Positions 1 to 9,900 of a stretch of DNA of 64,000 bases are shown here, one piece after another. Below the pieces are notes generated by a model. The model was not told the DNA's origin. It did no database searches and worked only from the letters and a program-made list of their open reading frames with translations. Made by a program: the position numbers and the translations under genes. Within the stretch, counting starts at the first letter, position 1; each line of letters begins with the position of its first letter. This DNA is from Bimastos eiseni (Eukaryota > Annelida > Clitellata > Crassiclitellata > Lumbricidae). The stretch covers positions 1,730,107 to 1,794,106 of the forward strand of contig OY365808.1 in the NCBI GenBank assembly GCA_959347315.1, given 5' to 3'.

Positions 1-162
1 ATTTTCACTGTATTAAGCAATGAGACTCGCAATACAAACCACACTGTTAGAACACCTCTTTTAGTTGGACAGAGGTATTTAGATATAATAGCAACGTCAA
101 CATTCAAATCCTTCATTATTGGCCTATATATATCGCCATGGTATTATTAGTTACTGCTGTAA

Positions 163-262
163 CTCCGCCACTGGTAGTACTCGGCCAGTGCCAGTCCCAG
201 GCCTGGATAAAGGAGGAGGGCGACGCTAATGGTCTTTGTTACCACACAGTGTCCTGAAGCCG
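163..262 (+). repeat. SINE-like repeat S (copy 1)
   Basis: This is the best plus-strand copy of a roughly 100-bp repeat found about eleven times in the window. Its core includes ccagtgccagtcccaggcct, followed by ggataaaggaggagggcgac, and it ends near acacagtgtcctgaag, where other copies read gtgtcgttaaac. Other copies lie near 2790 (-), 12258 (-), 20625 (+), 24822 (-), 29565 (-), 34345 (-), 39058 (+), 41175 (-), 57315 (-) and 63503 (-). The ending gtcgttaaac is also the end of the I-group retrotransposon at 3890-11214, so I infer that this is a SINE or tail mobilised by I-type machinery. No pol III boxes were identified. Confidence 0.6.
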
Positions 263-393
263 AATCAACGTACCCGATACTGCTGCTGTCTCACTGAAGT
301 ATGTATTTGAACTTAGACGTGTGCTATTAATTAAGGTGTTTAAAAATGTAAGTTAGATTTTTACTTCGTTGCGGCTTCTGTAGTGTGAGTCCT

Positions 394-470
394 ATGACCA
401 TTGACTGTGGATAAAATAAAGTACAAATATACGATTTTTTATATATATTTTATCCACAGTCAATGGTCAT
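394..470. repeat. 25-bp perfect inverted repeat
   Basis: Bases 394-418 (atgaccattgactgtggata and five more) are perfectly reverse-complementary to 446-470. The arms are separated by a 27-base AT-rich loop. Nothing marks it as a transposon end, and it is described further in the findings. Confidence 0.9.
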
Positions 471-569
471 AACACTGGCAGCTCTTTCATTTTTTTCTAA
501 ATTTTGATTTTTACGCTGATCGGCTGCGAGGATTAAGCACTATCTGTTACTACCACCACATGACTTTGT

Positions 570-840
570 TACTTCAGAAATTCAGTTTCTGGACCCTATT
601 GGACCCTAGCGTTGAGCTTATCCTTATCACGTAGCATGATAAAGGCAAAGATAATGATACGTATAACAAGGAAAGAAAAACAAAGGAATCTGTCAGAAAT
701 AAAGACTTGTTAATCAGTTTGAGAGAATTTTATTAGTGAACATTCCCCTACAATATGACTATGCTACACTGGCTTCTGAAACTCAATTTCTGGACACTAT
801 TAACAACGCTGGGCATATCATTATCAAGTAGGCCTTCATG
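570..840 (+). repeat. Dispersed repeat K, two partial copies
   Basis: Two partial copies about 190 bp apart (570-690 and 760-840) share cttcagaaattcagtttctgga / cttctgaaactcaatttctgg-type sequence and a tatcacgtagcat / tatcaagtaggc segment. A third copy lies at 50391-50520. The short open frame at 755-940 lies inside it and shows no protein family, so I do not call a gene. Confidence 0.5.
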
Positions 841-1120
841 TATCGTGGACATTGTTCAGTGTTTGACTACATTAGGTAATACATGTGATACTGCATATGT
901 TATAGATAATTATTGTAAGGGCAATTGTGACAAAAAATAATGTTATTAAAAACTGAGGCTAGACTAATGGGAGAATGGTTTCTTGTGAAACTAGCAGTGT
1001 CATTGATGAAAATATTCTTTTAGTAAATATAATTGATTACCGATAAAAAATTCATTTGAAATAAAGCTTCATATTGCGACGCTATTTTGCGATCGCGGTT
1101 TTTAATGTAAAACGAGATTT
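841..1120. other. AT-rich non-coding stretch
   Basis: There is no gene here. The part around 870-945 (acatgtgatactgcatatgt and gcaattgtgacaaa) matches the repeats at 16900-16985 and 19245-19345, so it is a fragment of that 0.6-kb dispersed repeat. An (attc)n stretch follows at 1120-1140. Confidence 0.5.
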
Positions 1121-1144
1121 ATTCATTCATTCATTCATTACAAA

Positions 1145-1240
1145 GATTTAAATAGCGCCCCTTCAAGGCTACTACTCAGGAGCACTCCCGACCCCATGAA
1201 CGGCTAAAAAGAACAGAACAGTTTTAGGATAGATCAACTC
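1145..1240 (-). repeat. 3' tail of an L2-like LINE
   Basis: Read on the minus strand, this ends in gagtagtagccttgaagg then ggcgctattt. It matches the tail that follows L2-like coding sequence at 23700-23765 (+) and 36452-36510 (-). It is therefore a severely 5'-truncated L2-like insertion keeping only the conserved 3' end. Confidence 0.65.
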
Positions 1241-1261
1241 TTCAATAAGCACATTTACAGC

Positions 1262-1530
1262 GCTTCTCGAGTACGACGACCGTTTGCTACGTGTCTTCCG
1301 CAAATATGTCATTTAAATTTATTGTTATTTAGTTTCTTATTCTGCAATGGTTGCTCTCTTTGGAATGGGCGTTCCTCATCTCTTTGCCACTTCACCTTCT
1401 ATGGCTGAATATCTACTTTCCCTCACATTGAAACCCTCATTTTCTCTACATAGTTCTACTTCGCATTGAGAACGCTTCTGAGGATTCATGCGTTTAGAAG
1501 CTCTATATAATTGATCAAATACAGTTCAAA
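1262..1530 (+). repeat. Dispersed repeat L ending in an L2-type tail
   Basis: This shares with 45330-45565 and 61370-61630 the segments ccgcaaatat, tttcttattctgcaatgg and a final gagaacgcttctgagg, ending in ctatataattgatca. The ending is related to the L2-like tail but distinct from it, which suggests another LINE or SINE family using the same type of 3' end. No coding capacity is visible. Confidence 0.5.
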
Positions 1531-1599
1531 AGCAATACAGTTATTTATTTTCAAAGAAAGAGAGTATTATTCGAACTGATGCATATATGTGAAACTGAG

Positions 1600-1740
1600 G
1601 AATTTATATAAAAATTTGCAAGTCTTTTAAAGGTGTTGAAGCTCAATGGCTGCGTTTACTGATTTTACCATTCAAAAGTGCATTCATTACCTTGAACTGC
1701 GTCTTTCACATTTAATATTCATAATCTATGTAAATAAAGA
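1600..1740 (+). repeat. Family A boundary repeat, left end only
   Basis: A TATA-like tttatataaa at about 1603 is followed by tttaaaggtgttgaagctc at 1627 and then the family A interior (caaaagtgcattcattacct). The right end is missing. See 34496-35130 for the complete form. Confidence 0.6.
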
Positions 1741-1796
1741 GAGAATTCTATCTGTCTGTCTGTCCGGCAATGCATTTGCACAGTTTTATAGTTATT

Positions 1797-2160
1797 CACT
1801 CGAAACCTTCACAGTTGGCTCGGGGAACACCTGAGACACGCAGTCGAGAGGTTCGTGAACCCCGTGGACGCCGTCTTCCTGGTCTCCATGCAAACACTGT
1901 ATCTAGGCTACTACCCCCAAAGTTTCCATCTCATTCGCCAGGAGCGCCACACCATTTCTTCTTTATCATCGTCATGAATGAATGGACGGTTTGGGAGATA
2001 TACGTTTGCACAGTCGGTCAGATGGATTCATACTTTATACGCATTTGCACACTTTTAGATCTATTGACTTGAAACCTTCTCCGTTCGCTCGGGGAACACC
2101 TCGGACAACCAGTAGAGGGGTTGGTGGACCCCGCGGCCGCCGTCTTCCTTTTCTCCAGGG
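1797..2160 (+). repeat. Direct repeat pair of about 95 bp
   Basis: Segments 1797-1893 and 2062-2160 are about 80% alike. Both contain cggggaacacct, then cagtMgagRggttSgtg, then accccg and gccgccgtcttcct-type sequence. They are separated by about 165 bp of unrelated sequence. The overlapping open frames at 1770-2206 come from this GC-richer repeat and resemble no protein I know. Confidence 0.6.
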
Positions 2161-2265
2161 CCAAAAACCTGCCTCAACCCAAGCGAACGCCGGGTACCCC
2201 ATCTAGTGAAATATAATGTAATAAAATCGATTATATGCATAGCGACCTTTCATGATAATATTATT

Positions 2266-2402
2266 CACTCGGAGGCGCTTTCTGCGCAGGCCCATATTGT
2301 TAAATGTCGCAGTGAACGAGTAAAATGACGTCTGTTACTTGTCAACTGTGACATTTAACATCATTTAGGCCACTGTTACAGCGCATAGAGCACCTCCGAC
2401 TA
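2266..2402. mobile_element. Fold-back MITE-like element
   Basis: The left end, starting actcggaggcgctttctgcg at 2266, and the right end, finishing gcacctccgact at 2400, form an imperfect inverted repeat of about 50 bp. The pairing includes ttaaatgtcgcagt against actgtgacatttaa. A part copy (atgtcgcagtgaacgagtaa) recurs at 61920. No target duplication was confirmed. Confidence 0.55.
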
Positions 2403-2509
2403 CATATATTTTAGGGGCGCTAAATGGATGTTAGATTACGTATGATTAATGTCCTATCCTGCTTCTAATAGTGACCCCGTATCCGAGGCTTCAGTATCTG
2501 ACACCTGCA

Positions 2510-2875
2510 ACTCGTGACCTTGTAGCTTGTGATTTGACACCTCTATCTCTTGCCATCTCGAGGCATGTGACATAATATTTCAATCAGTTGATAGAACATA
2601 GTCAGATAAAGTAATGGTTCTTTACTGGGTTTTTCCTACGACCGCGTTTCCTTTTTCTATCATGCAAAAGTTTAAGAATCTGATTCATTGCACTTTAATT
2701 TCTACAGCTCTTTTCATGTAATTGAATCAATGAGATTTGTCGTTTTTATAGCAATATTTTAAATTGATTTAAGGGTGTGGTTGAGCTACGCAATTGCGTC
2801 CAAAGATTTATCTATAACAATAGCAACGATCATTAGCGTCGCCCTTCTGCTTAATCTGTTCTTGGGACTGGAGCA
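2510..2875 (+). repeat. Dispersed repeat C plus boundary motif and SINE fragment
   Basis: The segment gaacatagtcagataa, then ctgggtttttcctacgaccg, then aagtttaagaatctgattca recurs at 27030-27200 and 27455-27650. It leads into tttttatagcaatatt and a degenerate boundary ttaagggtgtgg at 2770. A minus-strand SINE S fragment follows at about 2815-2880. Confidence 0.5.
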
Positions 2876-2949
2876 GCTGGATTGCATGAGCTTATCAACT
2901 TCACTCCACTTGTTAACGGAGTGGAGGTATTTATTATAATTTTGTCAAG

Positions 2950-3480
2950 CGAGAAAAGGTGTCTAAACTTGACTGATGACAACAATTGACGTTAACCATC
3001 ACTGAGGAGAAATAAATGAAAATATTCATTTCTTCGTCGCCCCAGTGTATGAATGACAATTCAAGCACATTGTATACTTTATTGCATGTATATGTAATCA
3101 ATTAATCATGTCTAATTCCATAATTCCGAACGCAAACGTTCGTTCGGATTGTGATCGAAACTTAAAACTACAACAATCGAGTTCCTGATGGTGTTCGGTC
3201 ACCGGGGAGCCTTTGCTTCCGGTTATTCAAAAGAGGTAGATTACCTCCTCAAGATACAAGCTTGGGACTGGCACTACGAAAATGCAAACAGTGAAGAGTT
3301 TTCATTTGTTTCGATACACAAACAATTTGGTATGACAGTTTCTGTCGTAGTAATAATATTCGATGTCATAACGGAATTGAAATATTTATTGCAATTATAA
3401 GCACTACAAGTTAAAGGTGTCTAAGCCCGACTGCATGCGCTAAATGACCTCACAATTAACAAGTCACTGCTTTCTAGAAA
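2950..3480 (+). repeat. Dispersed repeat G with two boundary motifs
   Basis: Boundary motifs aaaaggtgtctaaacttga (2953) and gttaaaggtgtctaagcc (3411) bracket sequence shared with 61010-61260, including ttcggattgtgatcgaaac and gagttcctgatggtgttcgg. The frame at 3188-3400 lies within this repeat and is not a credible gene. Confidence 0.5.
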
Positions 3481-3875
3481 TTTAATTTCTTTGGAATTGC
3501 AAGGAATGTGTGAATGAAACAACGGATATCTGAATGTAGGCATGCAACTGTACATGCAATGATGTATCTATAGTTGAATAATTCTCCACGCTCCAGGCAG
3601 CCCACGAATTAGTCCCATGAAATCGTTCCGTTTGATATCGATTCATTAGGCTCAATCAATCAAATTCTATAACCAGTTTCTCCGTCCGTCGCTAATCGTC
3701 TTTGCTAATTAATGCGTCGTTAAATAAACCTATTGACGTTAATAAAGATTTTAACTGATAATTATAATTATTATGGATGTGTTGAGATTCTCAGCCAATT
3801 GGATATAGCGCGGTCCATGCCTCTCGGCACCTTAAAAATGGTATTACTCACTGATATATATATAGGTGTCTATAT
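3481..3875. other. Repeat-derived stretch, no gene
   Basis: I see no coding sequence. It is AT-rich with fragments of repeat G (tgaatgtaggcatgcaactg). The last 30 bases carry two taggtgtc motifs, the second of which became the target of the I-group insertion. Confidence 0.4.
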
Positions 3876-3889
3876 ATAGGTGTCACACT
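3876..3889. repeat. Left target-site duplication
   Basis: The 14-mer ataggtgtcacact is repeated exactly at 11215-11228, directly after the TAA tail. The first one or two bases cannot be separated from the tail. This pair fixes the insertion boundaries. Confidence 0.9.
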
Positions 3890-4194
3890 GAAATTGATCA
3901 TTGCTATTGAGTAGGAGTTGAAAAGATGGCGGTCGCTATGTTGATGATGCGTCAGGAAGTATTTGTATATTAGAACCTACTTCACAGATACTATGGATAT
4001 ATCGATATTTTAATCTCTCGTGGATAGGTTACATGTGTTATCGAGAAAGATTCAGCGTAAACAGATAGTCTGAAAACTGAAAAGCGAAGCCTTATTTGAC
4101 TGTTTATCGGCAGTTTTAATCTGGTTTTCGTGCCACTTGGCGGGAAATTTCAGTAACTGAAAATCTGTACGCAAATAAAGTAAATAAATTGAAA
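3890..4194 (+). promoter_or_regulatory. 5' UTR / presumed internal promoter of the I-group element
   Basis: This runs from the target duplication to the first ATG of ORF1. Full-length I-type elements carry an internal pol II promoter downstream of the transcription start, so promoter activity is expected here by family knowledge. I see no TATA box at the element start. The first bases are gaaattgatcattgctattg. Confidence 0.5.
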
Positions 4195-6882
4195 ATGGTA
4201 AAGAATAAACGAAAAAGAAAGCTTGATATATCATCAAGTTCTCCAAAACCGAGTGACGTTTCGTTGAACACAACTGGAGAAGAGACATTAGACGGGAAAC
4301 AGAAACCCGACGTACAACTGATGCATCCAAATAAAATGTTGACGCCGATTGGGTCTGATACGCCGATTGGTTTGACTAAAAACATTGACACAAGGAAGAA
4401 AAGTGAAGAAAATGTAAACGATAAAACAAATGACTATGAATCAATTGCAACCTATAATTCCTGTCATAATCTTCTCAGGCCTGATGTTGCAGAGAATATG
4501 GCCTTTGAATCCTACTTTGAAACATTAGCACGTCGTCGTCGGTCACAATCACTGGAGGACCGATCACACCAGTTGAAAACTGGACGAATCTCTTGCAGAT
4601 TTACTGGAAATTCTGGCATCGAGAAAAAGGACTATATTAAAGTGGGATCTTCTATAAGTCTTGAGGGTCAGCACTCCGGTGAGCCGCGGCTTCGGGTTGC
4701 ACAAACGAAGAAAAAGCAAAGGTCGAATATAACAAGTATGACGAAAATGCGATCGTTGCCCAGTGCAACAGGCAGAGGTCGTTGTGGATTAAAAAAAGAA
4801 ACAAACGTTATACGGCATGTTTCTTCCAATAACCAATCAACAGAAATACAAAAACCAAAAATGAACTTTCTCTTACAATCAACTGCAGCTGTACAACAAG
4901 AGAAAGTTCTACATTCAACAGCAAACAAAAAGAAGAATTCGCTCTTCAAGGGTGAGAAATCAAAATGTCAAGATAAAAAAAGAATTAAGATTAGTGATTC
5001 TCCTTTAGCAAATGTATTTATAAATGCTGAATCTTCTTATGTTACAAATGATGAACATACTGATATCATTATTGTTGAAATTGGTGATGTTTCAAATGTT
5101 GATCATAATGATGTCATAAAAACTGAATGCACTCAAGTTATAGATGTGTACTCTAGTGTCACAAATGTTGAAGATACTAATGTTGAATCTGTTGCAAATG
5201 CTGAACATAATGATGTTGCATCTCACATTCATGCTACAACAGCACAACAAATAAATACAAAACCACAAACACAGAATACAACACCTCACATGTATACTAC
5301 AACAACAGAACAAGTGAATACAAAACTACAAACACAGACTACAACACCTCACATGTATAATACAACAGCACAACAAATGAATGCAAAATTACAAACACAG
5401 ACTACAACACCTCACATGCATACTACAACAACACAGCAAATGAATGCAAAACCACAAATACAGATTATGGCAAATCACATACATACTACGACAACACAAC
5501 AAATGAATACAAAACTACAAACACAGACTACGACACCTCACATGCATACTATAACAGCACAATCACATACCACAGAATCACAACAAATGATTACAAATGG
5601 CTTAATGTCTGATAAAAGGGTTTTAAAATCTATTTATCATCATCCTTTGACAGAAGAACAGAAATTATTGCAGAAAGATAGAAATGATAGAACAGTTTTT
5701 GTAACTGGGGAGGAGGACAATCTTCTAAAATTATATAATCACAAACCTAGGCAACTTAATAAAGAAGTCATTGAGGGGGCTGGGGGTCAGGTCGAGAAGG
5801 TGTATATTACCAGAAAGGGAGATTTACGAATTATAGCTGTAAATCTGTCACAAAGGAATAAATTAATGAAATTAAATCATTTGGATAATAAACCCGTTAA
5901 AACTAGCCTGCCATTTGCTCTAAGTAAATCAAAATCAAGTGTAAATAAGTCATTGCCTTTATTGCCTTCGTCACTTCAGAAACCAAATGTGGAATACTCC
6001 GTAAAAGGAGTAATATATGGTTTACTGGAAAGCCAGAGCAACATGGATGAGATTGCTAGGGAAGTGGGTGCAAAATATATGCACAGATTAGGTAATGCTG
6101 CACATAGTAAATCAACGTTGATAGCATTTGATAAAGGTACTTTACTGCCTAATCACATTGAAATTGATAATAACCGATATTTTGTTCATCCTTTTGTACC
6201 TCTACCCAAACGTTGTGATAGATGTCAAAAATTTGGACATTTTAAAAATCAGTGCAGAAAGTCTGAAATATGCAGCTGGTGTAGCGGTAATCACAACTAT
6301 TTAGATTGCATAGATACAGCTACATGTAAATGTGCTAATTGTGGCATGGCACATAGCGCTGCTTATAAGTCGTGTCCAAAATATGTTGAGTTGCAGAGTG
6401 CCCTTAAAATTCGAACAATTGAAAATATTTCCTTAAATGAGGCAATGAAAAAAGTTCAAGCAATAAAGGAGCAGAATTCTGTGAATGATACCACAGATAA
6501 TCAGATTGACATACAGATGGATAAAATTTCTCTATATGCATCCCAATTAAAAATTGGAACCAAACATGATAATGTGCAACTGTCACTACCAGTGTTACCA
6601 GTCAAAGGTAAACCTTCTCTTAAACCAGTAAATCTGAAAATGTCATCTGACACGGTAGGATCATTTCTGAATTTTGATAAAAACAAATATAAATCATTTG
6701 CTACAGATGATAGGGATATACATGCTCAAAGTCCTGATTCGTCTCTTAATCAGTCATTTGTACTTGGCGTTTTGGCAGCCATTGATAAATCAATAAATAA
6801 AGAGCAGCTTAAAACTATAATAAGTCGAGTAGCATCTGAAATGTTGTTTAAAAATGAGATCCATTTCGAATGTATTAAATAA
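4195..6882 (+). CDS. ORF1p: gag-like nucleic-acid-binding protein of the I-group element
   Basis: This is an 895-residue protein if translation starts at the ATG at 4195 (context aaaatgg); the frame also has a TTG two codons upstream, which is less likely. The N-terminus is basic (KNKRKRKLD), as expected for an RNA-binding retrotransposon protein. Residues 344-448 are five tandem 21-residue T/Q/H-rich units (such as HMHTTTTQQMNAK). Residues about 603-672 match the domain that usually precedes gag-type knuckles in jockey/I elements. Residues 674-727 hold three zinc knuckles: CX2CX4HX4C (CDRCQKFGHFKNQC), CX2CX3HX4C and CX2CX3HX6C. The protein is expected to coat the element RNA and take it to the nucleus. 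ORF2 follows after 59 bases, so it is probably translated by reinitiation or a similar mechanism. Confidence 0.92.
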   Translation: MVKNKRKRKLDISSSSPKPSDVSLNTTGEETLDGKQKPDVQLMHPNKMLTPIGSDTPIGLTKNIDTRKKSEENVNDKTNDYESIATYNSCHNLLRPDVAENMAFESYFETLARRRRSQSLEDRSHQLKTGRISCRFTGNSGIEKKDYIKVGSSISLEGQHSGEPRLRVAQTKKKQRSNITSMTKMRSLPSATGRGRCGLKKETNVIRHVSSNNQSTEIQKPKMNFLLQSTAAVQQEKVLHSTANKKKNSLFKGEKSKCQDKKRIKISDSPLANVFINAESSYVTNDEHTDIIIVEIGDVSNVDHNDVIKTECTQVIDVYSSVTNVEDTNVESVANAEHNDVASHIHATTAQQINTKPQTQNTTPHMYTTTTEQVNTKLQTQTTTPHMYNTTAQQMNAKLQTQTTTPHMHTTTTQQMNAKPQIQIMANHIHTTTTQQMNTKLQTQTTTPHMHTITAQSHTTESQQMITNGLMSDKRVLKSIYHHPLTEEQKLLQKDRNDRTVFVTGEEDNLLKLYNHKPRQLNKEVIEGAGGQVEKVYITRKGDLRIIAVNLSQRNKLMKLNHLDNKPVKTSLPFALSKSKSSVNKSLPLLPSSLQKPNVEYSVKGVIYGLLESQSNMDEIAREVGAKYMHRLGNAAHSKSTLIAFDKGTLLPNHIEIDNNRYFVHPFVPLPKRCDRCQKFGHFKNQCRKSEICSWCSGNHNYLDCIDTATCKCANCGMAHSAAYKSCPKYVELQSALKIRTIENISLNEAMKKVQAIKEQNSVNDTTDNQIDIQMDKISLYASQLKIGTKHDNVQLSLPVLPVKGKPSLKPVNLKMSSDTVGSFLNFDKNKYKSFATDDRDIHAQSPDSSLNQSFVLGVLAAIDKSINKEQLKTIISRVASEMLFKNEIHFECIK
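5224..5562 (+). repeat. Coding minisatellite, 63-bp unit, inside ORF1
   Basis: Five full 63-bp units and a partial sixth encode repeats of the type HMHTTTTQQMNAKLQTQTTTP. The unit length is a multiple of three, so copy-number change keeps the frame. Units differ by several bases, so the array is not brand new. Confidence 0.9.
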
Positions 6883-6941
6883 ATAATTTGAAATTAAATC
6901 CTGGAATAAAAATAATATTAATTCTTTAAAATTATCCCATT

Positions 6942-9900
6942 ATGGCTCTTTCTATTCTGCAATGGAATGCTAACAGCTTATACAATAATAAAGATCAACT
7001 TAGAAATTTTATATATAATACTATTAATCCTCCTGATATAATATGTGTACAACAAACATATCTTAAAATTAAATATAATGCTCCTAAATTAGATGGTTAT
7101 AATGTTTTACGTAAAGACTGCATAACTAATAAAACGGGGGGATTGGTTATATATATAAAAATAGGTTTAAATTTCACTGTGTTAGATTTACCTGATGTTT
7201 TGAATATAGAAATTCAAGGATTTGAAATTAAAACAATAAATGGACATTTGAAAATTTTTAATATGTATTTGTCCCCATCGCAAGAATTAATAAAACAAAA
7301 TCTTCAAAAATTGTTTATGCATAAGAGGTCACTTATGGTAGGAGATTATAATACTCATAATAAAATGTGGGGTTCCTCACAAACAAATGTAAGTGGTAAA
7401 ATATTAGAAGATATATTAATTGAAACTAATACAGTGGTACTTAATACGGGACAGGCTACACATATTAATTCAAGGCAGACAAATATTAATTCAGTCATTG
7501 ACTTAAGCATCTGTTCACAAGATTTAGCTTTAAATGCAAAACATAGAGTTACTAATTATAATATGGGTTCTCATCATTTTGCCTGTTTAACTAATATAAA
7601 TGAAGAAATAATTATAGAAAATAATTTGAGTATGCATGTATGGAAATTAAATAAAGCTAATTGGAAAGAATACAAGGAAAATACTAAATTGGCTATAACA
7701 ACTGAAATTTTGGATAATCAAAGCATAGATAATAAGTATAATAATATAGTGCAATGTATTACTGATACAGCCAAAAAAGTTATACCTTATAAGAAATTAA
7801 ATTCTAAAAATATTAATAAACAACAAAAGAAATTTAAACCATTGCCGTATTGGAATGATAAATGTTCAGAAGCTATTTATAAAAGAAATCAACATAGGAA
7901 TAAAATGAAGAAAACTAAGGAGCTTGGAGATTATCTGGAATATAAAAAACAAGAAGCCATTGTTAAACAAACAATTAAATCAGAAGCTAAATCTAGTTGG
8001 CAGGATTATTGTACTGGGTTAACAGATCAAACAAAATTGGGTTCTGTATGGAATTGGGCGAGGAGAATGAATGGTGTAGAAAGTTATTCATCTATTCCAA
8101 CACTCAAAAGTAATGGTTATTTAGCAGAATCTAACATAGATAAAGCAAATTTATTAGCTCAAACTTATGCTAAGACCAGTGATTCACAAAATTATAATGA
8201 GAAATTTCTAAATTACATTAAAGATAATCAATTACATAATAATTTAATTAATGTAGATGACTGTAATGATGAAATGAATTATTCAATGAATGAATTATTT
8301 AATATTAATGAATTGAAACAAGCAATTGTATCTGTTAAGAATAATAAGTCACCAGGTGAGGATAGAATCCCTTATGAATTATTTAAATATCTTCATAAAG
8401 ATGCTATGATAGTTTTATTGACATTTTTTAATGAAATTTGGATTCAGGGAATTTTTCCAAATGATTGGCATCATGCTATTATTTTGCCTTTGTTAAAACC
8501 AAGTAAAAATGCAGAAATTCCGGATTCATACAGGCCAATTTCTTTGACAGCTACTATGTGTAAAATAATGGAAAAAATGGTAACTAATAGACTGCAATGG
8601 TATTTAGAAAAAAATTCTCTCATTACTAAAAACCAATCAGGTTTCCGTAAATATAGAAGTACCATGGATCAGATTTTGAAACTACAAGACACAATATTAA
8701 AGAAATTAAAGAATAAGGAACATGTACTAGCAGTATTCATTGATTTTGAAAGGGCTTTTGATATGCTGCATGTGCCAACTCTTATAAAAAAATTTAAAAA
8801 ATTAGGTATTACAGGCAATATAACTACATGGATAGAGAAATTTCTATCTGAAAGAACATTTCAAGTAAAGGTTGGTGCTGAAATGTCCACTAAATTTAAG
8901 CAACAAAATGGCACACCTCAAGGTTCAATAATTTCTCCTTTATTATTTCTGATTATGATTAATGACATTCCATCAGGACCAAAGGGAGTTGATATGTCCC
9001 TTTTTGCAGATGACAGTGCTGTTTATTTAGGCCATAGGAATGTAAAAATACTGGAAACTAAAATACAACAATCAATTAATTCAATAATTAACTGGTGTAA
9101 TGAAAATGGCTTCAAAATTTCAATAAATAAAACAGTTGCAGTTTTATTCACTAATAGTATAAGTACACCCAATATAAGTATCAAAGTTGATCAACAAAAC
9201 ATTAAAATGGAAAATAAAGCTAAATTCTTAGGTGTAATTTTTGATAAGACATTAAGTTGGAGACCTCATATAGATTATATCATAGAGAAGTGTAAAAAAA
9301 GATTAAACCTTATGAGAGCACTCTCAGGATATCATTGGGGTGCTTCAAAGAAATCTTTATTAGCTATATATAGAGCTCTAATTAGATCAATTTTAGATTA
9401 TGGGGATGTAGCATATTCATCAGCTTCAAAATCAATATTAAATAAACTTAATACAATTCAAAATGAGGCTTTAAGATTATGTTGTGGTGTACCAAAGTGC
9501 TCCTCTGCTGCAGCCTTGCAAAATGAATGTGGGGAATTACCTTTAAATCTAAGAAGATTAAATAACTCTATTAAAATGGAAATTAAAATAATTGGTAATA
9601 AAAATCATCCATGTACATCCACTTCTAAATTACATTGGACAGACATCTATAAAACACCTCAGAATAAAAATAATTCTATTTTTATTCGTACTCAAGAATT
9701 CATTTCATCTATTATAAATACATCATTTATTGGTCCTACCTTCCCTTCATGTCCTCCTTGGAATAATCAGCAAATTGAAATAGATATGAGTCTCAATGAT
9801 CAGATTAATAAAAAGACTACTAATCCAGAATTCATGAAATTAGCTGCTCAGGAAATAGTATTGAAATATAATACTGACATTCATATTTATACAGATGGTT

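Noticed and set aside
755..940. Small open frame, 61 codons
   Set aside because: It lies in dispersed repeat K, has no domain and no conservation signal that can be judged here.
1770..2206. Overlapping frames in GC-richer sequence
   Set aside because: They fall in a direct repeat pair. The two repeat copies are not read in a conserved frame.
2953..2990. Hammerhead-ribozyme-like ctgatgac string
   Set aside because: The ctgatga box is there but the required gaaa box and flanking stems are not found nearby.
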